Positions 26,901-42,299 of a DNA stretch of 64,000 bases are shown one piece after another. The translations under genes were made by a program, and so were the position numbers. Within the stretch, counting starts at the first letter, position 1. Each line of letters starts with the position of its first letter. This DNA is from Maylandia zebra (Eukaryota; Chordata; Actinopteri; Cichliformes; Cichlidae): contig NC_135183.1 in assembly GCF_041146795.1 (NCBI RefSeq), positions 17,674,840 to 17,738,839 on the forward strand. Reading direction: 5' to 3'. Below the pieces are notes generated by a model. The model did no database searches. It was not told the DNA's origin and saw nothing but the letters and a program-made list of their open reading frames with translations.

Positions 26901-29900
26901 ATCTGATTTCAAAAGACTAAATATTACAAATTATCTTTTAAAAACATGGCTAGACATGTAGTTTTACAAAAGTTTGCACATGTTCAGTGCGTCCCCCTCC
27001 GGACGCTGTCGTCCACACGACAATAAAACTCGTCCCAAATGTTTGTGATGTGTGGACTCACCACTGCTGTTAATCTACCTGCTGGCAACCACAAGAAACT
27101 CACAAATCTGATCTAACAGTTTGTGTTTCCATGGCTACTGTGAACGAAACGACAGCTGTAGTTTCTGTTTCATTACGTTAAAAAGAAGCTGGTACAGCTC
27201 AAAGAGTTTATGAAACAATATTTTCTCAGGTTGTAGTTTTGCTGTTTTCTGTGTAAACATCACATTTTGTTGTGGTGGAGTTATTCTTGGTGTAGCGCAC
27301 ACTTGTGAAGCCTGTTGCCGCATCAACGGCATCACATGGCTTCCAATGGCAACGGCTTGCCATTGGAAACTGAAACATGTGATATTGTGCAGCAAGTGAA
27401 GCTGGACTCACTGTAGGGTTTTGATGAATCTGGAGAACAGGTAGGCCACCCTGCTGCGGACCTTCGGGCTGTTGTGTCTCAAGCCTCGCTGGTCCAGGAA
27501 CGCCATCAGCACGCCAGGAATGTGCTGTGGCTCCACGATAAAGAACTTGTCGTATCGCACAACCGTTTCAAAGAACTCCAGAGCGACGGAGGTGTGCTGG
27601 TAGCTGCTGACACCGCAGGAAACCAGCTAAGGGTTCAAAAAGAAAACGCGTTTAAAATTTTGCCGCACAGGCGCCGAACCACAGCCGAGCGGTCATGTGA
27701 CTCACCGTCCTCATCATGTCCTGCAGGGCGCTCGTCTTGGCCGTGTCTCCAGAGAAGTGGGCACCATGCGCCGCCGGTAAGGCCTCACCCAGCATGTAGA
27801 GCAGCCTGATGGCGACCTCCACCTCCATGAAGGGTGCTGTCTGCCAGTTCCTAAGAGGAGATATTACAGCTGAAACATGGCAGCTGCGTTTTTCCCACCT
27901 CTCTAAACAAATCAAAACATTTCTTACTGCATCGTGTTGGTGAAGACGCGGCGGACGGCTTCCAGCAGCAGCTCCGGTGAAACCTGAGCGAGTCGATCCA
28001 AAAGCATCTTCAGCTGCTTCCTGTACTCCACAAACATCGCCTCGTCCTCGCCCTGAGAAACAACAACAGCAGGTGTAATGCCTGCCGCTCTGCCCCGCCC
28101 TCACAGAGGAAGAAACAGAAACTCACCTCGTTCTCAAAGTTGTACTCGTCATCGTACGTGAGTTTTTTCATTACAGCGAGCATGATGGCCTATGGTGACA
28201 GCGAGAAAACTTTTTAATGATTTGCCCTCAGATAAAGACGTGAGAATGCACTGAGCGCGCTCAGAGACTCACCTCGATGTTCGCTTTCTGCTGGTCCGTC
28301 AGCTGAGGAAGCTATGAACAGAAAACAACCTCAGAACATTTTAAACCACTGCTGTGAGATCCGAAGGTCCCTAATTTTTAACATGTTCTCACTTTTAAAC
28401 TTGTTCCTAAAAGTTAGAAAAGCTGCCCGGGCCTCAGAAGCCTCACCTGTTTGAGGACGTGCAGGTACTCGTAGCAGAAGCCCACGATGTTTGCCGAGAT
28501 GTCGTCATCCTCGTGCACCAGCAGCTGCACCAGCAGAGGCACTTTGGCCTCCACGGCCTGCAGCGTCTCCGCTGCGTCCTTCACGTTGCCGGTTTTCGCC
28601 AGCTTGGTCCAGCTCAGCACCAGACTCTGACCCATGCCGTTCACCAGCCGTGAGAACTTGGCCAGGAAGTCCACATCCTCCTCCTAAAGGGGACAGGAAG
28701 AGGAAACATAAACATGAAGCTGTAACGGAAACACATTCTGCAGGAACAGTTCAGCGCTGCAAACTTAAGAAAACAAAATCAATTTTTAAACTGATACATG
28801 TTTAACGAACCAGCTGTCAGACCACAAACACCAAATCCTCCTTTCATAAACACTGAGTTTTTGTAGAACTGAGGCCTCAGTGTTGCTGCTTTTTTCCTTT
28901 AAGTAAAATATTCTTGTGTTAAACGATGATCTACAGCAGCTATTCTTCACTTGGTGTCTTTTGATTAGCTCTGGACAGGCTGTGAACAACGATGATGGAT
29001 GGACAATGGAAATGTTTCATGTTTACATTTAAGTCACAGCTGGAAATATTTATAAAAACAGCAAAACGGTGCTTTAAGTCACTGTCAGACATTTTCAGGA
29101 CCCTCGTGAGCCTCTGTGGCTGTGATGGGCGTGTTCCTTGTATCCATGGTAACTCTAACCTGCTCCACGTTGAAGAAGCCTGCTGACTGTAGCACTTGGC
29201 ACAGAGACTCTACCAGCTTGGTTTTGTCCACTGGATCCATTCCCTTGTTGATGATTTCAAACAGGCAGTCGCAGGCCTCCTCCCTCAGCTCCTCCATGGA
29301 CATCTGGCTCAGCAGCAGGTTCACGAACCTGAAAACACAAAAACAGGTGAGACGTGATGGCCAAGGGTCAGAAATCATGTATACGACGCCTCTCCCCGTG
29401 CTTGTTCTGACCTGTCATTGGCGATGAGGTTGAGGTCGATCCAGGACACGTAGGCTCCGACCACCTCCAAGCACTGACAGGTGAGCTCGGGGTGGGACTG
29501 CTGGTACGTCTGCAGGATCTGGAACCAGGACTCCACCAGGCTGGGGATGCTCTGCTCCCTCATGCTGTCTTTGATCAGCGTGTTCCTGCGAGTCTCCTGC
29601 AGGAATACATGCAGCGAAATCATCACCAAAGCTACAAACGCTTCCTATGACACATTTCCTGTTGGGTCATGTGACCACTCTTCCTTAGAAACCAGTCTGT
29701 TTTTGTGAGTAACGTGTGGGCCAGAGCTCTGCGGGTTTCCTTTCCTGCAGAGGCTTCTTCCTCCCACATCAGCCTGCTCTCCTTCTCTAACTCAGCAACA
29801 AATATAAAACACCACCAAAAGTTTTCCCATCATGATCCGCTTTCTGACCTCCGGTGTGTGCAGGATGTCTCTGTCCACCACCTCGGCGTCGATGGCCATC

Positions 29901-30353
29901 AGTGTCCTCAGGTAGATGTCGACTCCGTGGGGGTTCAGACCCACCAGGGACAGGATGTCGAAGAAGAACTTGGGCCACAGAGTCATGTACTCCATGACGA
30001 AGGTGAGGGCGAACACCTGTGCTGCCTTGTTCCTGATGAAGGCCTTCTCGGGCTGAGTGTTCATCAGCTGCGGGGAAGAGGAAGAGACGAAAGACGTGAC
30101 AGCGAGTCTGTGAGGAGATGTGAGCGAGGCTCAAATCTGCACCACTAAAACAGTGAAAATTACTGTGATGTTTAAACTGGCACAAAGTTGTGACATACCT
30201 GAAACTGGAGCCACTTCATTAGAGTCTCTCTGATGAGCTGCTGCTGAACAGCACTCAAACTGCAATGTCTGTAATACACACACACACACACACACGCACA
30301 CACACACACGCACACACACACACGCACACACACACACGCACACACACACACAC

Positions 30354-30416
<63 letters not shown>

Positions 30417-31503
30417 AGAGCAGCTCCAGCAGGTAATACTCATCATGTGATCACGTGTGAAGAAGCTTCTTTCTCACCTGAACTTGATCTGATGCTCCAA
30501 GACTTGGAAGCAGAAGAATTTGACGTGGTCATCACTGAAACACAGAAATGCATTTAACAGCTGCAGGTACGACTCTAACACACCTGTGGTGTGTGGGCGG
30601 GGCACTCACCTGTAAATCCCTTTGGCGAGAGCCTCAGCACAAACCTCCCAAGCGTCCTGAGACTCCTTCAGCTGCTCGAAGTAAGCGATAGCCTGGAAAT
30701 ACACAGAAGGGCGACATCAATGACATCACCAGCTATTGCTCTACTCAAGCAGCTCTCACACCTCCTCCTCTCCTGCACCTTTACATCCGCAGAGGGTTTA
30801 CTGGTGCTGATGTCAGGTTTTGATCTGAGTGTGCTCTGCTTATCTTGTTTCTATTGGATGCTGATGGAGCTCCAGATGTTTTTTTAGCAGGCCAGTTCAG
30901 CACCTGAACGCTGTCTTTAACTAAGAAGTCGTGTTTCTGGAAGCTCTGCACCGTGTGGTTTGTGTCTCATCTTTGAAACGGAGCAACAGAAGTGTCTTCA
31001 GCGTGTTTAAGTATGACTAAATGCAGTTTTGTACCAGCTCAAACACAAACACAGTGAGAAAAGACCTGTAAACATCTGCAGGATGAAGTGAAAGTGGCAG
31101 ATAATCTGTCAGGCTGGCCGGATGCATTCATGGTGCAGAGCATCCTCGTTCTCTAGCAGAGATTTAAACCTGATCTCGTGATTATTCCTCCAGATCCTCT
31201 GAACAACCTGAAGCTTCAGTACCCAGACTCTTCCTTCACTCCACTGATTAACCTCATTTTTGCTGCGTTACTTCTGTTAAAGTACCCGTGACATTGAGTA
31301 AGATTTACTACTTTCAGCTCCTGACGTGTCATCTTTGAACCATTTTCAACTCATGCATCTGTAAACCCATCCTGCTTGATTTTTGTGACTGTTTTGGGTG
31401 TGTGGGTGGGGGGTATCAGTGGCGATGTGTGGTAGTGCCTCACCCTCTGCCTGTAGCGGGCATCGGCGTTCGGGTTGAGCCCCAGCAGGGCCTGCTCGTC
31501 CAT
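23976..31503 (-). CDS. xpot: Exportin-T (tRNA nuclear exporter), 23 coding exons
   Basis: XPOT is a karyopherin-beta family HEAT-repeat protein that carries mature tRNA with RanGTP through nuclear pores. Coding exons in gene order: 31503-31444, 30692-30610, 30534-30478, 30268-30199, 30067-29849, 29596-29412, 29328-29160, 28683-28447, 28311-28273, 28189-28127, 28052-27928, 27850-27706, 27626-27412, 26390-26321, 26249-26011, 25922-25637, 25552-25363, 25072-24956, 24833-24718, 24638-24591, 24508-24437, 24141-24085, 24002-23976. They sum to 2889 bases, 962 aa, the human length, with every junction in phase. The N-terminus [20 protein letters not shown] and blocks such as [34 protein letters not shown] and [20 protein letters not shown] identify it. 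The C-terminus is FFQRGKL. The protein is all-helical with no membrane segment. An intronic CA repeat abuts exon 4. Exon 17 has two in-frame acceptors six bases apart. Confidence 0.98.
25125..25300. repeat. Pyrimidine-rich low-complexity intron segment
   Basis: A run of TTCCTTCC- and CTTCTTCC-like words inside an XPOT intron, with no other signal. Confidence 0.6.
26450..27400. other. Large XPOT intron, no gene seen
   Basis: The intron between exons 13 and 14 (27411-26391) has no open frame with a family signature. A short inverted pairing of GCCGTTGCCATTGGAAGCC-type words at 27320-27370 (CATGGCTTCCAATGGCAACG against TTGCCATTGGAAACTG) could form a hairpin. Confidence 0.35.
30276..30412 (-). 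repeat. (CA)n microsatellite with periodic GC interruptions, at the XPOT exon 4 acceptor
   Basis: About 137 bases of CA on the plus strand, that is (TG)n in the XPOT transcript, broken by GC units every 12-14 bases in one half. It ends within 8 bases of the acceptor that starts exon 4 at 30268 (TATTACAG on the minus strand). Confidence 0.95.
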
Positions 31504-31537
31504 GACTACAGCGACAGACTGGCAGGCCATTCGTGGG

Positions 31538-31597
31538 TTAGCTTTCCTCCAAGGCTAGTTCACTCCTCTCTGCTGCTGCCGGCCAGAACTCTCTCAT
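31538..31597 (-). CDS. Upstream ORF (19 codons) in the XPOT 5' UTR
   Basis: The 5' UTR exon that carries the XPOT start appears to begin at 31597, after a strong acceptor (TTTCCTTGCTGCAG). Its first three bases are ATG, opening a 19-codon frame that stops 34 bases before the main start codon. The peptide has no recognisable similarity. If the acceptor is used as drawn, the uORF could lower or tune XPOT translation. Confidence 0.4.
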   Translation of the reverse strand: MREFWPAAAERSELALEES

Positions 31598-31699
31598 CTG
31601 CAGCAAGGAAAGAGACGATTGTCACAGCACAGGTTAGTGAGATTGAAGCAGATTAATTAGATGATTTAAGGGCAGTTACAGGTTTCAGGTGTCATTTGT

Positions 31700-33300
31700 T
31701 CAGGTAAACTGTTTCAGCAGAAGCCAAAGAAACACGATCAGCTTTAGAGTTATTAAGGTTACAGTTAAAGAAGCACAAGAGACTTATTTTTAGTGAATAA
31801 TCAGAAATCCCAGGAAAACATACAGACTCCATTAAATAAAAAGTGAATGGACTCCATTAAAAAAAACAAACAAAAAAACCACACATCACATTTAGTTAAA
31901 AACTCTGTTTTTCATCTCTTGCTCCCATCCTAGTGCCGTTAAAGTTTTATTTATTTTAATTTGTCCTTCCTTTCCTTCATCCTACTTTAGTTATATTCCC
32001 TCATTCATATCCTACTTCCTTCCTTCTCCCCTTGATTCCTCCATTTTAAAAACTCTTCCTCTTCCTTTTCTGCCTCTTCTTGCTTATTTCTATCCCTTTT
32101 CTTAATCTTGTCCGTTGTTCTTTCCTTTGTGTACTTAAGACTTGTTGTTGCTGTTTGTAAATACAAATGTAATGAATAAAAGACTCAAAGTATGTGACTG
32201 ATGTTGTCAGATAAAAGTAATAACTCAAAAAGAAAGGCTCCAGAGATGTGGCTCTTTCCAAAGGCCATTCCCTTTTTATCAGATTAGTGGAAATTTGATT
32301 CTGCACTGTAGTGATGATAAACACATCAGATCTAGGTTGTAGTTTCAGTGAAACATGTGAGCAAGGGTGGGATGATTAAGTTGATTATTAACACAGCTGG
32401 ATAAACAGGGCGCCTCTCTACCAAACTCCATTCACTTTTTATTATATTTCAATAAAGAAAGGTTTGGGTGCTCTTCTTAACCTTATTAGCTTCGTTTTTT
32501 TTTTTAATTCACCAAGTACGTGGTCGAGTAGGTGTACACTGCTGTACAGTAATAACACATGGGTAATCTGCTGTAGAAAACGGGCATTTCTCTACCAGAC
32601 TCCATTCACTTTTGGCCCAATTTAGAGAATTTGTCCAGCGTTCTTATAAAACCAGATGTAATCAAAATTACAGACTGAATTACGTTGGCTATGTACTATG
32701 ACAGGTAAATAGGTGTCCAGCTGATAGTCAGTCCAGGTGAGCTGGCAGTGCTCTTGCCCGCAGTGACAGCTCGGGTGGCGTTTGTGGACGACGGAGACCG
32801 AGGGTGATGCAACACGGGGCCAATACTCCAGCCTCCATGTTTACACCGAAACACCACCCACAGCACACGGTCTCATCTCTACCGAACACCTGAGCCCCAG
32901 GCGGATATCTCCATGTCGCAGCTCCTGGATGAAGCCCACCTTCGTCAGTTAGCTCCGAGCTAACACCTTCACATCGGAACAAACTAGCTGCTAACGCCAG
33001 CTAGCCTGCTAGCCGCTGAACTCGCGGGCGGGCGGAGGGCGCTCCTCGCATGGTTGAAACTCAACCAAACCCCGCCGACTTCACCCGAAGGTGTTTAATT
33101 AGATCGGCTGTGACGGTGCGGGGGAGCGGATGGAGCCGAGGGAGGTTCTTCCCCGGTTTATGACGGCCCGGTGAGGCTACCTGCCCGCGGCTCCGCGAGC
33201 TCCACAGCAACTTAAGCCTCACGCAAAAAAACTCAGCAAGCCTCAGCCCCGTTTGCAGTTCACAGACAGAGCTCAGAGGGGAGAAGAAGAATGAGATCCT
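31700..33300. other. XPOT 5' intron, no gene seen
   Basis: An AT-rich part (31700-32700) gives way to a CpG-rich part (32720-33300) near the promoter. A GCTAGC-rich short segment at 32985-33015 is present. No exon is supported. Confidence 0.45.
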
Positions 33301-33302
33301 AC

Positions 33303-33430
33303 CTTAATGAAACCGTCCTCCTCCGGTGGTTCTTCTCCGTCAGCGCCTTACAGAGCCGCCGGGAGTACCACTGCACGAAGCGTGTCCGCGCACGATCACT
33401 TCCGGCTCACCGCGCGTGACCCGGAAGAGG
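33303..33430 (-). promoter_or_regulatory. XPOT promoter and non-coding exon 1
   Basis: A donor (AAG/GTAGGA on the minus strand) at 33303 ends a presumed non-coding first exon in a CpG-rich block. Two ETS-type sites lie at 33397-33405 (CACTTCCGG) and 33421-33427 (CCGGAAG). This is a typical TATA-less housekeeping promoter. The exact start is not visible. Confidence 0.6.
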
Positions 33431-33566
33431 GTCCGCCGTCACTGCGTCAGCAAAACGTGCACATTTTTTTAATTATTTATTTTTTTAATGATCTTTATCA
33501 AAAACAAACTGTTGTTGTTACGGTTGAGCATTGCTACAAGATAAAAAAAGAACTGAAAAAGAAAAG

Positions 33567-33569
33567 TGA

Positions 33570-33620
<51 letters not shown>
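33567..33620. repeat. (GAAA)n microsatellite
   Basis: About thirteen GAAA units. Confidence 0.92.
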
Positions 33621-35440
33621 GGCAATGTAAAATCTGAGAGTATAGGCATAGACCATGAGAATAAAAAGGGAAATCACGATCCACATCTCAAATAGAGAGG
33701 CCTCCTTTGAACATAAACTGAACTTATTGAATAGTACAACAAGTTTACAGGCTTTCTTGTCATTTACATGTTTTAGCAACTTACTCAAGAGTTTAAGATC
33801 ATTCAGCCATCTGTTTATACATGGTTTAGCTTTGAAATGTCTGCATTTGTGAATAAAAATGTTTCCCAGTAACAAGACAGTCCTAATCACGAAGTCTAAA
33901 TTGGGTTCTCAGCAAGCATCCCAAGTTTAACTACAGTTACCGTCAAATGTGCTAACTGAATTCCCCTCGGCTGTAGCCAGCTCCACGCATCAATTCAAAA
34001 GGAGTGGACTGAGAAAAACAAGTGATCCAACAAGTGAACCCTAACTCTAATTTTGAACATTTCATTAGCATTTTAATTCCTCTGTTTGTGCAATCTTTTC
34101 TTGATTTTTTAATTTTATTTATTTATGTATTTTTTCAGTGAAGCTGTCAGACTGCAGAGAAGCTTCAGACTGAATTTTGGCTGGATTTAATTCTGAGGTT
34201 AAAAGTTAAAGTTCAGCTGGAACTGTCATTTTCTCTGTCTTACACAGCCTTTGCTTCATTAGATCAGTAGATTCATTGACATGGAGATGTTGAATCAAGA
34301 CCGCTTTATTTATTTTAAATCAGGCATACAAAAGGCTAAAAGGTGACAATAACAGGACAGAAAACACAGTAGGCCCTTTGTGTTGTTCCTGAGGTCACAG
34401 ATTTAACATCTAGTTTGTTTTCTTTAATGAAAGTCACAAGATGGGTTCAGTATGGGAAAGATGAACTTTTATAGGCAAGCACATAGACCATGATTACTAG
34501 ATCTGTTTCTTATGAAGTCAAAAGACACTAAAGAATACATTTACCAAGATAATACATTCTTCTTCTTGTTTTTTTTCTTCTTCTTCTTCTTTTAATTATA
34601 CAAGGTTAAAGATTCCATGAGTATGTGAACACCTGTAACCGTGTGATGACAATAATCATGCCACAGGAAGAAAGAGTGCACACTTTACTTTGAATTTAAG
34701 AGTTCAGATCACAGCTTTACAGCAGGTAAACATCTGAAGGAGCATGTGGAACAGATGTGCTCCCTCAGACAGCACATGACAGGACACAGCTGACAGCTGA
34801 TTCTCCCACACTCAGGCATCCAATCAGAGTGTGACATAATAAATCAATACTCAAGAGTGATCGACTCTCATATTGATCATATCAGTGTGGAGCTCTCTTT
34901 CTTCAGCTCCACCTGCTTGCAGTGGAAAAACCATCTTGGTCAAACTCTTTATTTTGTAACATTTTTGTGGTCTTAAAACAGTATTTCTAAACGGGGATTG
35001 AACCACGAGCCTGTTTTCTCCTCCGTGCTTTGATGTGCTGACTGAAGACTCGTCCTGCTGTTCATTAAACAGCAGGAAGCCTGATCTTTCTTATAAGGAT
35101 ATAGGGATAAGCACTATATCTTTCTATTTAAGATATAGACAGATATATGTAAACACACATCTGTGTGTTTGATGTCCAGTGTTCATGATTATTCTGGTAA
35201 AACGCTGCAGGATTATAAAGAGGATATATTTCAAATAAAGAAATCACTTGTATTATTATCAGTCCAGAGCTTCCTGCCATTTAACCCTCCTTCATTAAAA
35301 ACAGATTTTAGCCTCAGAATGACGTCATACCATCGCTGACACAGATTGTTTGACAGATGTTTGACAGATTATGGGTCAATAACTTATCTTCTTCGGTTTC
35401 TGGGGGGAACTCAACTCGGACGGCACCTCTATGGAACTTC
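33621..35440. other. Intergenic stretch between divergent XPOT and RPL18A, no gene seen
   Basis: AT-rich, with a CTT-rich patch at 34558-34593. No exon or known repeat could be supported. Confidence 0.45.
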
Positions 35441-35513
35441 CGCCCTCCATTTGACGTGCGCATGCTCCGCCCTGCTGCTTCCTCTTTTACTGTGGCAGTG
35501 AGCGAGAGACACC
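35441..35513 (+). promoter_or_regulatory. RPL18A promoter with NRF1 site and 5' TOP tract
   Basis: ACTTCCGCCC, then GTGCGCATGC (an NRF1-type site, about 35456-35465), then the pyrimidine run CTTCCTCTTTT at about 35478-35488, some 25-35 bases before the start codon. Vertebrate ribosomal-protein transcripts begin with a C inside such a tract (5' TOP), which places them under mTOR and LARP1 translational control. The start site is inferred. Confidence 0.7.
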
Positions 35514-38808
<3,295 letters not shown>

Positions 38809-38839
38809 AAACAGCTGTATTTGTTTTTGTGCGGGAAAT

Positions 38840-38845
38840 AATAAA
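38840..38845 (+). terminator. RPL18A polyadenylation signal (AATAAA)
   Basis: AATAAA 32 bases past the stop codon, giving the very short 3' UTR usual for ribosomal-protein genes. Confidence 0.8.
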
Positions 38846-38869
38846 CGAATCGACCGAACAGCCGACGCC

Positions 38870-41680
38870 TCGTCTCTGTCTCCATCTTACTGTCACACAA
38901 ACATCAAACGCTGAGCTGCCGGCGCTCAGTCCTCACATCACATTTAACCGTATTATGCCATTTGTATCATATTTGCTACATGAGTGTCTGAGAGCTCATC
39001 AACATGATCAATACTTGACATAATTTCAAAATGTTATGGACAAAACCTTTTTGGGGGTCTAAATTTCACATTCTTGTTAACAAAAAGTTGCCCAAAACAC
39101 CCACTGTATCAACTGTGATGCAAAAAAAATCTAACAAAATATATCTTAAACAACATGATATAGCAAAACAATTGTTATGAAGGTTATTAAACATATGAAT
39201 TATAATATTTCTTTGATGGGTTGGATTGGATTACAGGGTTAAAGAATAAAAAATGAAGCACAGTTTGAACAGCAAAATTACCAATAAAGTCCTGTTAGTA
39301 CACAGACCATACTGTCCCATATTTATAGGGTAATTAAGTTTTTATTTTTATAAATTGATTCAGTGTGGTATGAATGGGGGAATGCATTTGCTAAATATTC
39401 TCCAAAGCTGTCTGGCGGGCTGGTTCTGGAGCCCGGGCCTTATGACGCCCCTGATTTAAAGAGCTGAACTTTGACCCACCCTCTCATGTTTTTTATTTTA
39501 TTTTTTATTTTTATTTTTACATGGCTTCAAACTTAACATAAATTAATATTCTGGAGCTAAAACTTTCATAAATAAAGGATGGTCTGCCTGGGTGTCAGAG
39601 GACCGTGAATCCAATTCTGATTTTAAACTTTTAAAGGTGTCTTACAAATGTAGAAAATGGGACTTCTTCTTGTTTGATATTTTCTCAGATGATGAACTGA
39701 AGCACTTTTATCCACCTTCTCTCTAAATCCACCAGACATGACATCACTGTGATGTTTGTGATGGTCACATTTTAGTTTTTGATGAATGTGATCAAACACC
39801 AATCAGCTGACAGTTTCTATTGGTCGAACCTTAAAGAGTGATGAAACTGCTGAGGCTGACGGGCAAATCAAATCCCAACAAATCCCTGATCTCTGACCTT
39901 TGACCCTAGGAGTAATTGTGAACTTGCTGCTCTTATGCTGTCTGTCCACACAGTGGCAGTGTTGTCCAGGACATGAAGTGTAGCTGAGCAGCGATTTCAA
40001 AGCTGCCACCTCAACTGATTATTGATTAGCTTAACCTTTGTGCTGATGAAGGCCACCTTCTCCTCAGCCGACCTCAACCTCTAAACATTCAGAGCTCCGC
40101 CTGTCCAGATCTTTGTGCTGGATCTAATTTCCAGTTTGATGACATCAGGCCACACTCGAGATCATCAAGTGTGGATCGTAGCTGAGAGGCCCTGAAACCT
40201 GACAGGAATGAAAAGGAGAGACTTCCTAAACACTTTGTGTCGTCATGCTGTTTTCAAAGGTTCTGTATTTCTATGAAACTTACTCAATTGAAATTCTTCA
40301 CAGTCTTTGGTGAGAATCTGAGGGACCTGCAGAAATGTGAAGGGTGAGAATGTGTGTTTGGTAGAGTGGCTCAGTGTGAATGTGGGTCCACTTCGGTTGT
40401 TCGGACTCGGCTGTAATCGTCCTCAATCTGGACTAACTTACAGAAAAGGAGTGAACTGGGCATGTGCAGAGAGGACCTCAGATAGCGCTGGAAAACTTCA
40501 CCTTCATGAACACGTAAAATTGTTAGCTATACAGAGGGAGGCGGACAGCAGGAGGACGGCGGCGTGTTTTCCGTTATTTTTGAGCAGCTCCATGCACAGC
40601 ACTGGTGACAGGAAGCTGGTTATAACTCCAGAAATGAATACCGCACAAAGCAGCTTAGTCTGTATGGCAGGGATTTTATTGTTGGTCTTAAAAGGCCGTT
40701 TGGTTTAAATTCTCAGGACTTCGAGCTCCGACTGCACACAGTTAAAGCTTCCCAGAGGAGCTCATTGGGAACGCCAAGCTGCCAAGAGCTCAGAGGCCCT
40801 TAAATGCTGCTGGCTGTTCTCGGCATGTTTGAAATACTGCTGATGGCTCTCACACAGAAAATAAGTGTAGGCAGAGAGGGGACGTCTGATACCAGCCTGC
40901 TGCAGGACTGATCTACGGTGGCCCAGAGGTGCCAAATACTACAAACGTCAGAACTTTCCTCTGTTAATGATCTTATTTCCGAACGTTTAACTCACCGAGC
41001 ATTAGCATCAGCTAGCTCTCCACTGAAACCATTAGCTCCAGTTTAAACATGTGTGACGCAGAGCAGCAGAAACATGCCTGGGTGGATGTTTGACCCCTCT
41101 CTCATAATTCATATAACGCCCAAGCATGCATTCTGTGTAAACTCAAAGGCTTGTGGGATTTAATTAAAATTAAATTACATTTTCTGACTGGGTTATCATG
41201 GAAAGCATGACAGCAGAGACATTTTTCAGCTTCATCGCAGGAAAAACAGTCAGCCTTTACAAAATGATTCTGAACCTGAAGAAATCAGGGCTGGAAAAAT
41301 GATCCTACTTTCAAATTTAGGTGAAAAACAAACCTTTCATGAATCTAAAATATTTGAATGCCGATGTGAGCCTTGAAAGTTTACCCAGAATGCACTTTTT
41401 ATTAAATATGGGAGAGGAAACGACAACATGGCAGCAGCCAATAATCACAGTGAAAATACAGTCGGCCTGTTAAAGTCTGAACAATTAAATAATTGCCAGA
41501 AAATTCCTTTTTTCTGAAAATGGAGTGGTTAATGAATCTTCATAAGAGTTTTAATTTAAAATGATAATTTTAATGTTTTAAAATGTATTGTTTGTAATGT
41601 ATAGTGCAATTAAAACTCAAAACATTATTAAGGGGTAGTGAAAACACTGTGAAATCACAGTGTCATTAAGTTCATGTGTT
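38870..41680. other. Intergenic stretch, no gene seen
   Basis: Mixed AT-rich and moderately GC sequence with no spliceable exon or recognised domain. GCCCGGGCCTTATGACGCCC near 39432-39451 resembles a decayed transposon end. Confidence 0.45.
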
Positions 41681-41687
41681 TCAGCAG

Positions 41688-41905
41688 TCTGAGAGTGGCT
41701 GTGGTCCAGGCATCCAGCTGGTCACCTACCAACTGGAATATCAGTGGGTTGGTCCCCAAGTCCCTGAGCAGACCCCAGGTTGTCCCTGATGCTTCCATCA
41801 TGTATAAATGTTGGACAACGTCCTCGGGCACAGAGGAAGTGATGTAGGAATGTGTGTGTGATTTGGTAAAAGAGTAGTGTAGAAAGTGCTTTGAGTGACA
41901 AGCTA
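41688..41905 (+). mobile_element. tRNA-derived SINE copy (degenerate)
   Basis: The order of a pol III-like head (GTGGCTGTGGTCC, then TGGGTTGGTCCCC in place of a B box), CCCCAAGTCCCTGAGCAG, CCATCATGTATAAATG, a GTGTGTGTGATTTGG segment and AGTGCTTTGAGTGAC follows the layout of a common fish SINE. The B box is mutated, so it is probably inactive. The class is inferred from layout. Confidence 0.6.
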
Positions 41906-41993
41906 AGAAGGAAGGAAGTGCTCTGATTTCTCTCCTCTGCTCACTGTTTCAGGTTGTTTTAAGCCCCGCCCCCACCACGCACACAATGAACAG

Positions 41994-42299
41994 ATTCAAT
42001 TCAATTTCTTTATTGTCCCACAAGGGGAAATTAGTTTAGCAGCAGGAGGATAAAAATAAACAGAACAATACTATAAAATAATAATAACAACAATAATAAT
42101 GATAGAAAGTTCAAGGACAATTATTTGCCATTAAGGAGACAAGACACAGTAGGGATAAAAGAGACCTGGAGTCTTTTAGTCCTCCTCGGAGGTACTCTAA
42201 AACGGCGGCCGGAAGGCAACAACTCAAACTCACTGTGAAGTGGATGGTTCACACAATTAATAATAGAATGAGCCTTTCTGAGCACATTTCTATTGTAAA
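41994..42299 (-). mobile_element. LINE 3' end, C-terminal part of ORF2 (part 1)
   Basis: On the minus strand the frame reads FELLPSGRRFRVPPRRTKR and later SFIPTVSCLLN before a stop, the C-terminal signature of L2/Rex-like LINE ORF2 proteins. It is followed by the tail containing CAATTTCTTTATTGTCCCAC on the plus strand. It is interrupted at 42300 by a hAT element. Confidence 0.8.

Noticed and set aside
30131-30446. Cys-Val repeat proteins on the minus strand
   Set aside because: Translation of the TG microsatellite.
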